64,000 nt of DNA, from NCBI RefSeq assembly GCF_020421205.1, contig NZ_JAIZZH010000004.1, positions 372,001 through 436,000 on the forward strand, in the 5' to 3' direction. This stretch comes from Hymenobacter pini (GTDB lineage: Bacteria > Bacteroidota > Bacteroidia > Cytophagales > Hymenobacteraceae). A program made the translations under genes and the position numbers. Below the pieces are notes generated by a model, which made no database searches, had not been told where the DNA came from, and worked only from the letters and a program-made list of their open reading frames with translations. This document shows, in pieces, positions 18,150 through 26,710 of this stretch; the stretch's first letter is position 1; the number at the start of each line of letters is the position of its first letter.

Positions 18150-19589
18150 TTATTGGGGCTGATAATACTGTGTGGGCCGGCTGGTTACCTTCCAGTAATA
18201 CAGCATCCGGGCCTGCAGCTCCGACTGGCTGGGGTCCGTCATGGGGCCCCAGCTCAGCACATTGCAGAAGGAAGATATCCGCACCTGTGACTCCGGGCTG
18301 CGGGCAATCTGGTCCAGGGCCCACTGCTCACAATCGTTATTGCGCTCCAGCTTGGGCACGGCATCCTGGTACATAAACACCAGCAGAAACACCCCAATGA
18401 TGCCGGCGTACCCGGCCCGGACCGGGCCGCGCAGCTGACGCAGCAGAAAGTACGTGGTGACGCCGTACGCATAAAACAGCGCCAGGATGATGGGCAGGAT
18501 GGAGTCGCCGCGCACCAGGTACGGGCGGTAGTCCCGGTAGCCCCCGAACGGCAGCAGCAGCAGAAACACCACGGAAAAAGCCGCTACGGCCCACGCGCTG
18601 ACCAGCGCCCACTGCCGCTCCCGGGAGGCCGGAACCAGCCGCCAGATGAGCAGCACGTTCAGCAGTAGCACACCCAGCAGCAGCGGCAGCCCCCATTGCG
18701 TGGTCAGCTCCAGATACACGCCTTTAGGCAGCAGCTTGAATAGCTGGCCCAGGGTATGCGAGTGAGAATTCTCGGCGTTGTTGCGGCCCACAAACAGCGC
18801 GTAGGCACTCAGCAGGCCCAAAAGGCCCAGCAGCACCATAGCCTGGCCGGAAAGCCACGGATTATGCGAGGCCGCCCAGGCCCGCTGAACCCGCGGCGCC
18901 AGCCAGTGCAGGCCCACCCCCAGCAACAGCACGGCAATAGAAGCTACGGCTATGGGTCCGTTGAAGGCTACTACTACCATCAGCAGCACCAGCAGCAGGG
19001 TTCGCACGGGCGTCAGATGCAGGGGCTGCCGGGCATACGCAGCCCGAAAAAACGGCCACAGCAGCACTAGCAGCAACCCGAGTGGAAATGCGTAGAAGAA
19101 GGTGTAGGTGATGGCCCGGTTGGCAACGCCCATCTGCTCATAAAACCCGGCTATCTGAAACAAGGGGGCGAGCAAGGCGGCGGCCAGCAGGAAGCTCAGC
19201 ATTCCGGCTCGGGCCCCGCTGCCCAACCGCACAAAGGCCGCCAGCGCCAGCAGCACCAGCACCTGGGCCAGCGTGGTGAACAGGGCACTGGTTACGTACA
19301 GGCTTTCGATGGGGGAAACCACCGCCTGCAGCAGCTGGGGCATCTGTTTCCAGTATACGCCCATGGAGGCGTGGGCAAAAAAGCGGCCAGCCCCGGCGTA
19401 GGTGGCGTTTTCCGTCAGCACGGCCCAGCCAAAGGGGTCCTGTAGTACCTTACTGTACCACTCCGAGGGCAGCACAATAGCCACCAAATCACCATCCAGG
19501 GGGAACTGGAGAGCTTGCCAGAAAGTGAAGCCGGTATCCAGCACCAGAAAGGCCAGTAACAGCCCCGTCCACCAATAACGCTTATTCAT
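18150..19589 (-). CDS. Polytopic membrane protein, unknown
   Basis: 479 residues from the ATG at 19589 (MNKRYWW...), which is followed by an uncleaved membrane segment. The frame extends 22 codons further and would then touch an inverted repeat, so the shorter start is preferred. About ten to eleven membrane segments, and a hydrophilic Cys-containing C-terminal tail (RNNDCEQWALDQIARS) of about 70 residues. The family is not recognised. It is flanked by lipoprotein B upstream and the GT-C-like gene downstream on the same strand. The polytopic layout and neighbours suggest a glycan polymerase, flippase or transferase, without further evidence. Confidence 0.75.
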   Translation of the reverse strand: MNKRYWWTGLLLAFLVLDTGFTFWQALQFPLDGDLVAIVLPSEWYSKVLQDPFGWAVLTENATYAGAGRFFAHASMGVYWKQMPQLLQAVVSPIESLYVTSALFTTLAQVLVLLALAAFVRLGSGARAGMLSFLLAAALLAPLFQIAGFYEQMGVANRAITYTFFYAFPLGLLLVLLWPFFRAAYARQPLHLTPVRTLLLVLLMVVVAFNGPIAVASIAVLLLGVGLHWLAPRVQRAWAASHNPWLSGQAMVLLGLLGLLSAYALFVGRNNAENSHSHTLGQLFKLLPKGVYLELTTQWGLPLLLGVLLLNVLLIWRLVPASRERQWALVSAWAVAAFSVVFLLLLPFGGYRDYRPYLVRGDSILPIILALFYAYGVTTYFLLRQLRGPVRAGYAGIIGVFLLVFMYQDAVPKLERNNDCEQWALDQIARSPESQVRISSFCNVLSWGPMTDPSQSELQARMLYYWKVTSRPTQYYQPQ

Positions 19590-19622
19590 TCGCAGGAATA
19601 TTCGGTAGCAGCCCCACCGGCC

Positions 19623-19685
19623 GGCGGCAAAACGGGATGCGGAACCAGCTGGCAAGCCGCCGGCTCCGCATCCCGTTTTGCCGCC
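19623..19685. repeat. 21-bp perfect inverted repeat
   Basis: Arms at 19623-19643 and 19665-19685 are perfect reverse complements, with a 21-base GC-rich loop. It lies between the stop of lipoprotein B and the start of the membrane gene on the minus strand. There is no T-run beyond the stem, so it may be an intercistronic hairpin rather than a standard terminator. Confidence 0.85.
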
Positions 19686-19702
19686 CTGGCCGAGTAACCG
19701 GA

Positions 19703-20239
19703 CTATTCTTTGATGCTCAGCTTCACATCATCCACCAGCACGAAGTCGCTGGCATCGGCCCGCCACAACGATACGCGGATGTGCTGCGCGGCCGTAATGT
19801 CGGCGGGCAGGTTAATGTCTTTGCTTACCTGCGTCCATTTGCCGTACGATTTCACCACGTCGCCCAGCCGGATACCATCCCCGAACACCTGCTTGGAGTT
19901 GGTATCATCCATTACCTGCACGCCCAGCATGCCGGTGGCTTTGTCACTAGGCAGGAAGGCCCAGGCCTCCAGGTGCACGGTTTTGATTTTGGTAGGGGTA
20001 GCCTGGCCCAGGGCCATATCGAACGTCAGGCTGAATTCCCGGTTCTGGTCTACCTTAATGGCATATTGCCCGGAGTGGGCCCGGCCGCGGTCCAGCAGGT
20101 TCGGGTCCACATTCCAACCCGCTGACGACTCAAAATCGTTGGCCGTGATGAGTTTGCCGTCGGTGTTGCTCGAAGCCTTGTCTTCCGAGGAGCAGGCGCT
20201 GAGCCCAACTAGTGCCAGCAGAACGGTAATCTTTTTCAT
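19703..20239 (-). CDS. Small lipoprotein with CBM-like domain, copy B
   Basis: 178-residue lipoprotein starting MKKITVLLALVGLSACSS, with lipobox LSAC and the cysteine at residue 16. The mature part resembles copy A: NDFESSAGW near the start, RGRAHSGQYAIKV, EAWAFLPSDKA in the middle and LVDDVKLSI at the end, so both carry one beta-sandwich, CBM4/9-like domain. The frame is open 41 codons further upstream but the lipoprotein signal fixes the start at 20239. It is the first gene of a minus-strand block with two membrane proteins and copy A. A TACCTTTA sequence about 55 bases upstream is a weak promoter candidate. Confidence 0.82.
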   Translation of the reverse strand: MKKITVLLALVGLSACSSEDKASSNTDGKLITANDFESSAGWNVDPNLLDRGRAHSGQYAIKVDQNREFSLTFDMALGQATPTKIKTVHLEAWAFLPSDKATGMLGVQVMDDTNSKQVFGDGIRLGDVVKSYGKWTQVSKDINLPADITAAQHIRVSLWRADASDFVLVDDVKLSIKE

Positions 20240-20406
20240 GTACAGTAGACGTTGGAAACTTAATATTCGACGTGTTTTTGAGTGACGCGGCAGTAAAGGT
20301 ATAAACTCTGGTAGCCTGGCACCTAACGGCGCGGCAAAAGAGTAAGCGCCGGGTCCCGGCAAACCGGACTCTTACCCGGTAGCATGCAACTACTCGTGGC
20401 GGCCTG

Positions 20407-20414
20407 TACCTTTG
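20407..20414 (+). promoter_or_regulatory. Candidate -7 promoter element (TACCTTTG)
   Basis: Perfect TAnnTTTG match 44 bases upstream of the ATG at 20459. The open frame upstream of that ATG covers this element, which supports the shorter start. The -33 box is not obvious. Confidence 0.45.
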
Positions 20415-20458
20415 CCGGGGCCCGGGCCTCACCTACTTACCGCTTGCCAGTCACCGCC

Positions 20459-22051
20459 ATGTCCGTATCCCGTAACGCGTTAACCGTCGGCTACTTCGCT
20501 GTTATCATTTTATTAGGCTTATGCATCTACCAGGACTACGGCGTCTCGTGGGATGAATCCATTGACCGGGTGAACGGGCTGGTGAATGCCAAGTACATTA
20601 CCGGCCTGGTGGCCCCCGAGTGGACGAGCCGGCAGGGCGTTTTCGCCAATACGCCGGATTTCCACACCTATGATGAGCGGGACCACGGCGTAATATTCCA
20701 TTTGCCCCTGGCCTTTATGGAAGTATTCATGGGTGGGGTTGATTCCCGCACGTACTACTTCGTGCGGCACCTGTGTATTTTTCTCTCGTTTGTGCTGGCC
20801 CTCTGGTCGGTGTACCGCATTGCCCTTATCCGCTACGGCAGTTGGGCGCTGGGTTTGTTGGCCAGCACCCTGCTGCTGGTTTCGCCCCGCATTTTTGCTG
20901 ATGCGTTCAGCAATGGGAAGGATCTGGTACTGCTGAGCTTCTTCACATTCGGAGCCTACACGCTGGTGCGGCTGCTGCAGCGGCCTACCGTGGGCCGGGC
21001 CGTGCTGCACGGGGCCGCCACCGCCATTGCTACCGATATCCGGATTCTGGGCTGCCTGCTGGTGGCTATTACCCTGGCCCTGTTTGCGTTGGAGCTGCTG
21101 CCCGCGTCCTCGTCGCGCCTGCCCCGGCAAAAGCTGCTAACCATTGTGGCGGCTTACTGCGTGGCCACGGCGGCCTTTACGGTGGTAGGCTGGCCGTATC
21201 TGTGGGAAGCGCCTCTCAACAATTTCCTGCTGGCCTTCGAGAACATGAAGAAGTTCCGCTGGGACGGCTACATCCTGTACCTGGGCGAGAAGGTGCATTC
21301 CCTGGCTTTGCCCTGGCACTACGCGCCGGTCTGGATTATCATTTCCACCCCCATTGCCTACTGCGTGGCCGGCCTGCTGGGGCTGGTGGCGGTGGGCCGC
21401 TCGTTCTGGAAGGGCAAGCTGGCCTACATGCAGTCATTGGAAGGAAAGATTGACGCGCTGCTGCTGGCCTGGTTTTTTATTCCGCCGGCCCTCATTATTG
21501 TGCTGCACTCCGTGATTTATGACGGGTGGCGGCACCTGTACTTTATCTATCCGGCGCTCATTCTGCTGGCGGTGCACGGCGGGCAGGCCCTGTGGCGGGC
21601 CGCCAGCCACCGTACCCTCCGGCCGCGCCTAGTGTGGGCACTGGCCACGCTGGCCGGGCTGGAAATGGGCTACACGGTGGTACGCATGGTGCGGGCCCAC
21701 CCCAACCAGCAGGTTTTTTACTCCTTCCTGACCGACCCGGCCGCCAGCCAGCTGTTCGAGGGCGACTACTGGGGCCTTTCGTACCGCAAAGGCCTACAGT
21801 GGATTCTGGCCAACAGCACGGCGTCTACCATTGCCATTGATGCGCCGTTCCGGATTGTGCTGGAAAACAACCTGGCCATTCTGAAACCCGCCGACCGGGC
21901 CCGGTTCGTTATCAACCCCAACAGCCAGGAAGTATACTTTCTGACGGCGTATCGCACGCACCCGGAGCCTTACCCGGCCAGCGTGGGCAATGAGGTGCAC
22001 GCCGTGAAGGTGAATGGCATCCGGATTCTGTCGGTTTTTTACCGGTGGTAG
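20459..22051 (+). CDS. GT-C/ArnT-like glycosyltransferase family membrane protein
   Basis: 530 residues with about eleven membrane segments. The first external loop contains WDESIDR right after segment 1, the acidic pair expected of GT-C (ArnT/PMT-like) enzymes that use polyprenyl-phosphate sugars; the region ISRTYYFVRH-like (DSRTYYFVRHLC) follows. The C-terminal ~120 residues are soluble and probably periplasmic. The ATG at 20459 (MSVSRN) is chosen because the frame upstream overlaps a promoter-like element. It precedes the two polyprenyl-phosphate transferase genes on the same strand, which could make its donor substrate. Acceptor unknown. Confidence 0.8.
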   Translation: MSVSRNALTVGYFAVIILLGLCIYQDYGVSWDESIDRVNGLVNAKYITGLVAPEWTSRQGVFANTPDFHTYDERDHGVIFHLPLAFMEVFMGGVDSRTYYFVRHLCIFLSFVLALWSVYRIALIRYGSWALGLLASTLLLVSPRIFADAFSNGKDLVLLSFFTFGAYTLVRLLQRPTVGRAVLHGAATAIATDIRILGCLLVAITLALFALELLPASSSRLPRQKLLTIVAAYCVATAAFTVVGWPYLWEAPLNNFLLAFENMKKFRWDGYILYLGEKVHSLALPWHYAPVWIIISTPIAYCVAGLLGLVAVGRSFWKGKLAYMQSLEGKIDALLLAWFFIPPALIIVLHSVIYDGWRHLYFIYPALILLAVHGGQALWRAASHRTLRPRLVWALATLAGLEMGYTVVRMVRAHPNQQVFYSFLTDPAASQLFEGDYWGLSYRKGLQWILANSTASTIAIDAPFRIVLENNLAILKPADRARFVINPNSQEVYFLTAYRTHPEPYPASVGNEVHAVKVNGIRILSVFYRW

Positions 22052-22168
22052 CGCCATTACTGGCCCCGCGCGGGCTACCGATAGGCTAGTTCGGCGCAGG
22101 CATTCGTGCCGGTCCGTATACTTTCGCCATTTTTACCTTCCCAACCGCCATCCTTACTGCGTACGCCC

Positions 22169-23143
22169 TTGGACCTGTCCGTTATTATTCCCATTTACAA
22201 CGAAGAAGCCAACATTGCGGCGCTGCACGAGCGGTTAAGTAACGTACTGGATGGCATGCCTTTACCGGGCGGCTACGAGTTTATTTTCATCAACGACGGC
22301 TCCCGCGACCAGTCGCTGGCCCTGATTCAGACGCTGGCCGCCCGTGACAAGCGGGTACGATACATTGATTTCAGCCGCAATTTCGGCCACCAGATTGCCG
22401 TAACGGCCGGGCTGGATTTATCGGTGGGCGAGGCCGTGGTCATTATTGATGCCGACCTGCAGGACCCGCCGGAGCTGATTCCGCAATTGTACCAGAAGCT
22501 GCGCGAAGGCTACGAGGTGGTGTACGCTAAACGCCGCTCCCGCCAGGGCGAAAGCGCCGCCAAAAAGCTCACGGCCAAGCTGTTTTACCGCCTGCTGGCC
22601 AGCATCACCAATATTTCCATTCCGGTGGATACCGGCGACTTCCGCATCATCACGCGCAAGGTAGTCGATGCCCTGAAGCAGATGCCGGAGCAGAACAAGT
22701 TTATCCGGGGCCAGATTTCGTGGATTGGCTACCGCCAGACTTACCTGGAGTACGACCGGGCCGAGCGGGCCGGCGGCGCTACCGGCTACACCTACCGCAA
22801 AATGATCCGGCTGGCGCTGGATGGCATCACCGGCTTCTCGGATGCGCCCCTGAAAGCGGCTACCATCAGCGGCTTTCTGGTATCAGCCATTGCCTTTCTG
22901 GTGATGCTGTACACGCTGTACTCCCGGTTTGTGAGCGGCAACTACCAGCCGGGCTGGGCCTCCCTGATGATCAGCATCCTGTTTCTGGGTGGGGTACAGC
23001 TGATTGCCGTGGGCATTATTGGGGAATACATTGCCCGCCTCAGCGCCAACGTGCGGCAGCGGCCCCTCTACATCATTTCCGACACCAACATTCGCCCGGC
23101 TCCCGCCACCCCGGAGCACTGGCCCCGACCTGCCGTTTCATGA
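22169..23143 (+). CDS. Polyprenyl-phosphate glycosyltransferase, GtrB/DPM1-like, copy 1
   Basis: GT2 enzyme that loads a sugar from a nucleotide donor onto polyprenyl phosphate at the inner face of the membrane. It has the GT-A core with LSVIIPIYNEEAN at the start, FINDGSRD, DADLQDPPEL (donor/metal site) and FSRNFGHQIAVTAGLD, then two C-terminal membrane segments (about 230-255 and 265-290). I take the TTG at 22169 because it aligns with the start of the paralogue at 23917; an in-frame ATG at 22106 is the alternative, but a TACTTTCG promoter-like site lies downstream of it. Its stop overlaps the methyltransferase ATG by 4 bases (ATGA). Confidence 0.9.
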   Translation: MDLSVIIPIYNEEANIAALHERLSNVLDGMPLPGGYEFIFINDGSRDQSLALIQTLAARDKRVRYIDFSRNFGHQIAVTAGLDLSVGEAVVIIDADLQDPPELIPQLYQKLREGYEVVYAKRRSRQGESAAKKLTAKLFYRLLASITNISIPVDTGDFRIITRKVVDALKQMPEQNKFIRGQISWIGYRQTYLEYDRAERAGGATGYTYRKMIRLALDGITGFSDAPLKAATISGFLVSAIAFLVMLYTLYSRFVSGNYQPGWASLMISILFLGGVQLIAVGIIGEYIARLSANVRQRPLYIISDTNIRPAPATPEHWPRPAVS

Positions 23144-23898
23144 ACCTTGAGTACGAACTGAAGTACCACCAGATTGAGGAAAACTACTGGTGGTTTCGGG
23201 CCCGGCGCGACATGGTGTTCCGCATGATTGAGGCGTTGCGCCTGCCCACCACGGCTGCTGTGCTGGAAATCGGGTGCTCGGGCGGGCCGCTGCTGCAGCG
23301 CCTAGCCCAGCAGGGCTACACCAACCTGACGGGCATTGACGTGAGCGAAACCGGCATTGCCCTGGCCCGGCAGCGCGGCCTGCTCAATACGTCCTGCATG
23401 GACGGGGCGCGGCTGGATTTCCCGGATGCGGCCTTCGACCTGGTTATTGCCTCGGACGTGCTGGAGCACATTGCCGATGAGCAGCAGGCCCTGCGGGAGT
23501 GGCAGCGCGTTCTGCGACCGGGCGGGCAGTTGCTGGTATTCGTGCCGGCCTTCACGTTTTTGTGGGGTAAGCACGATGTGGTGAACCAGCATTTCCGGCG
23601 TTACACCGCCGCGCAGCTGGCCACGGCGCTGGAGCAGGCCGGCCTGCGGGTGCAGCGTCGCTCCTACTGGAATGTAGGCCTGTTTTTCCCGACGGCGGCC
23701 GTGCGGCTGCTCAACCGCCTGCGCCCACCCCGCCCCGTCACCGATGCGGAGCCGCTGAAGGATGACTTCTTCGCCACGCCGCCTCTGCTGAATACGCTGC
23801 TGCGCGGCTTTATTACGGCCGAAAACTGCTTATTACAAACGTTCAATGCGCCGGTTGGCGTCAGCGTATTTGCGCTGGCCCGCAAGCCTGCCGCCTAA
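23140..23898 (+). CDS. Class I SAM-dependent methyltransferase
   Basis: 252 residues. The SAM-binding motif I is VLEIGCSGG near residue 47, with the acidic residue GIDVSE at the end of strand 2; post-I DLVIASDVLEHI and LRPGGQLLVFVPA are standard for the Methyltransf_11 type. An N-terminal YWWFRARRDM segment often occurs in envelope-glycan methyltransferases of this kind. The ATG at 23140 overlaps the stop of the upstream transferase, and the open frame extending back to 22720 is only an overlap with that gene. Translationally coupled between two copies of a polyprenyl-phosphate transferase, so it probably modifies a lipid-linked or transferred sugar (inference). Confidence 0.88.
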   Translation: MNLEYELKYHQIEENYWWFRARRDMVFRMIEALRLPTTAAVLEIGCSGGPLLQRLAQQGYTNLTGIDVSETGIALARQRGLLNTSCMDGARLDFPDAAFDLVIASDVLEHIADEQQALREWQRVLRPGGQLLVFVPAFTFLWGKHDVVNQHFRRYTAAQLATALEQAGLRVQRRSYWNVGLFFPTAAVRLLNRLRPPRPVTDAEPLKDDFFATPPLLNTLLRGFITAENCLLQTFNAPVGVSVFALARKPAA

Positions 23899-23916
23899 AT
23901 TTTTGCCCCAACTGCC

Positions 23917-24876
23917 GTGGATCTTTCCATCGTTATTCCGATTTACAACGAAGAAGCCAACCTGCCGGCCCTCTACGCCCGGGTAGCCGCCATGTTGGAT
24001 GCACAACCCTGGCAGGCAGAAGTCATTCTGGTAAACGACGGCTCCCGTGACCGGTCTTTGGAGCTGATTCGGGGGCTGGCTGCCCATGACCCGCGCATTC
24101 ACTACATCACCTTCAGCCGCAACTTCGGCCACCAGATTGCCATTACGGCCGGATTGGATAAGTCGTCGGGAGCCGCCGTGGTGGTGATGGATGGCGACCT
24201 GCAGGATCCGCCGGAGCTGCTTCCGGAGCTGTACCAGAAGCTGCACGAAGGCTACGAGGTGGTGTACGCCAAGCGCCGTTCCCGCCAGGGCGAGAGTATG
24301 ATCAAGCTCTTCACGGCCAAGATGTTCTACCGCATTCTGGCCAGCATCACCTCCGTCAATATCCCGCTGGATACCGGCGACTTCCGCATTGTGTCGCGCA
24401 AGGTGGTAAACGCCCTGAAGCAGATGCCGGAGCAGAACAAGTTTATCCGGGGCCAGATTGCCTGGATTGGCTACCGCCAGACGTTTCTGGAGTTTGACCG
24501 CTCCGAGCGGGCCGGCGGGGAGCCGGGCTACACGTACAGCAAGCTTATCCGGCTGGCGCTGGATGGCATTACGTCCTTTTCCGACCTGCCGTTGCGGGTG
24601 GCCACCATCGGGGGCTTTACCGTCTCGGGTATTGCTTTCCTGGTGATGCTGTACGCCGTGTATGCCCGCTTTTTCCTGCACAACTACGGCGTGGGCTGGC
24701 CGTCCATTATGGTGAGCGTGCTGTTTCTGGGCGGCGTGCAGCTGATGGCTATTGGCATCATTGGCGAATACATGGCCCGGCTAGGAGCCAACGCCCGCCA
24801 GCGGCCGCTCTACATTATCGAAGAAACGGACCTGGAACCCACGGAAAACATACAGGCTGCCAGCCGCCATCTGTAG
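23917..24876 (+). CDS. Polyprenyl-phosphate glycosyltransferase, GtrB/DPM1-like, copy 2
   Basis: 319 residues, GTG start (MDLSIVIPIYNEEAN), preceded by a short spacer after the methyltransferase. Very similar to copy 1 over its full length, including DGDLQDPPEL, EVVYAKRRSRQGES, DTGDFRI and PEQNKFIRGQ, and the two membrane segments at the C-terminus. The first acidic residue region differs slightly (DGDLQ versus DADLQ). This is an in-operon duplication around a methyltransferase; the copies may load different sugars, or one may act on a methylated product. Reaction type is secure, sugar is not. Confidence 0.9.
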   Translation: MDLSIVIPIYNEEANLPALYARVAAMLDAQPWQAEVILVNDGSRDRSLELIRGLAAHDPRIHYITFSRNFGHQIAITAGLDKSSGAAVVVMDGDLQDPPELLPELYQKLHEGYEVVYAKRRSRQGESMIKLFTAKMFYRILASITSVNIPLDTGDFRIVSRKVVNALKQMPEQNKFIRGQIAWIGYRQTFLEFDRSERAGGEPGYTYSKLIRLALDGITSFSDLPLRVATIGGFTVSGIAFLVMLYAVYARFFLHNYGVGWPSIMVSVLFLGGVQLMAIGIIGEYMARLGANARQRPLYIIEETDLEPTENIQAASRHL

Positions 24877-24881
24877 CCGCG

Positions 24882-26608
24882 CTACTCAGGTCGGGCCGGC
24901 TGCAACACCAGATACCCATCAACCGTGCGGGCCTGGTACCCTTGGCTTTGCAGGGTACGCAGCAGCCACTGGCCCACCGCCTGCTGCCGGTAGCGGGGCG
25001 GCACCACAAACGCGGCCGGCTGGTAGTGGCGCAGAAAAGCCCGCACCTGCGCCGCCGGCAGCGGCGCGGTAGGCACTGAGCCGGGATGCGCCTGCAGCGT
25101 CAGTAATGTGTGCAGAAAGGGCTGCTCCGCTACAGCGGTAAAAAACTCCGGCCGCACCCTTGAGAGGTAGCCGCCCAGTAGCTTTTTGTGGTGCCACTGC
25201 TGGTAAAACAACTGCTCGGAAGGCATCTGACCCAATTGTCGGCTACCATCACCAATGCCAAACGGCACCGTTATCAGCGTGGTGCCGGGCAGGCCGGCTA
25301 CGTACCGGTACACGGCCGGTACATCGGCCGCCGTGGCCCGCTGGTAAGGGGCCGGCCAGTACTCCACGAGCACCCCGGCAGTCAGCCCCAGAGCCAGCGC
25401 CCACTGCCATTTGCTCCGCCACCGGCCAAACCCGCCAGCTTCCAAATGGCTGAATGCTACCAGCGGCAGTAACAGGCTGATAAACAACACCCAGCGCGTG
25501 GGGCAGCGGATGTTGTTGACGAAGGGCACAAAATGCACGAAAGCCGTAGGCAGGTTTAGCTGCTCGTGCCCGTAGATGCGCAGCGTAGGCACCGTGAGCA
25601 AAAAAAACACCAACAACACCCACGCCAAGGGCCGCCCGGCCGCATCCTGCCGCACGGCGGAAGTGCGCCGGTAGTGCCACCCCAGCAAAGCCACCAGCGG
25701 CAGCACGTAGCCCAGGAATAAAGTATTTTCGAGGGAGCCAGGCAGGTTGAAAAGGGTAGAATGGTACAGGCGGTGGCTCCAGCCAAAATCAACCCAGCGG
25801 CTGGTGGGTGGGGCAGCAGATACGCTACTAGGTCACCGGCCCACCACAAGCCGTTTTCAGGGGCGCCGGCCAGCCGCAGCAGCCGGATGCTGATGTGGCT
25901 CACGACTAACACCGCAACCAAGCCCGCCCATATCCGCCAGCTGCGCCAGTTGAGCTGCCCCAACCGCAGCCCAAACCACGCCGCGTACAACGCCGTGAAA
26001 TACAGCAGCCCGAACAACACGTAATAGTCGCTCAGGAGTGTGAGCACGCCGAGGGCCAGGCAGCCGGCCACTGCCCGCCAGCTACGCACCTGCGGCAGCC
26101 ACCGTCCCGTTTCAAACCGGAAGGCACGTAGCAAGGCTAGTATATAAAAGGGCACCGTTGCCGTAAGCACTAGGTTGTAGTGCTCCGGCAGCCGCTGCAT
26201 CTTATAAGGCGAGAAGGCGAAGATGAAACCGGCCAGTAGGCACAATAATGGCTGCCATACCCAGCGTTTTGCCAGCAGATACGCCCCCAGACCCGATAAG
26301 CTGTAGCTGAGCAGCAACGCCAGATTAATGGCTAGCATCTCGTTGCGCACCACAACGGCCAGCATGCCCACTATCGGAATGTAGGCGTGCATAATCAGCC
26401 AGGAGCCCTGCGGGTAAAACTGCCACGTTGTGTACCAAGGGTTGTGACCGGCTAGCAGAGCCTGCCGAAAGTGCCATACGTTCCAGTAAAACTGGTACGT
26501 ATCATGCCCCGGCACTACCGGAAAGCTGGTGGCCGGTGCCAGTGCCAAGGGCCAGGTAAACACAATAAACACAGCCACGTAACCGAGCCACACCAGTACA
26601 TTCCGCAT
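24882..26608 (-). pseudogene. Polytopic membrane protein, disrupted by a 1-base frameshift
   Basis: The minus strand encodes one membrane protein in two frames. From the ATG at 26608 (MRNVLVWLG) the first ~270 codons run to about 25810, ending GDLVAYLLPHP. The sensible continuation (SRWVDFGWSHRLYHSTL, LENTLFLGYVLPLVALLGW) is in the -1 frame and runs to the stop at 24882. Total length 1727 bases is one short of 576 codons, consistent with loss of one base in the C/A-rich stretch near 25800-25812. About eleven membrane segments, periplasmic tail about 110 residues. It may be a real pseudogene or a sequencing error in a short repeat; the family is not named, GT-C-like by layout. Confidence 0.75.
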
Positions 26609-26679
26609 TCTGATAGCTTTGCATAACACCCCGGTACCACGGCCTTTGGGCGGCGGGCCCGATATATCTAAATTTCCGG

Positions 26680-26692
26680 CAAAGGTACTTTG
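26680..26692. promoter_or_regulatory. 13-base palindrome CAAAGGTACTTTG between divergent genes
   Basis: Between the divergent membrane gene (26608) and dehydrogenase gene (26711). The left half read on the minus strand gives TACCTTTG, a perfect -7 element 71 bases before the membrane-gene ATG. The right half read on the plus strand gives TACTTTG, one base short of the consensus, 19 bases before the dehydrogenase ATG. Confidence 0.4.
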
Positions 26693-26710
26693 TCCTTGAT
26701 TCCCACCTGT

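Noticed and set aside
22720..23140. Upstream extension of the methyltransferase frame
   Set aside because: It overlaps the transferase in another frame; the ATG at 23140 forms a standard ATGA overlap.
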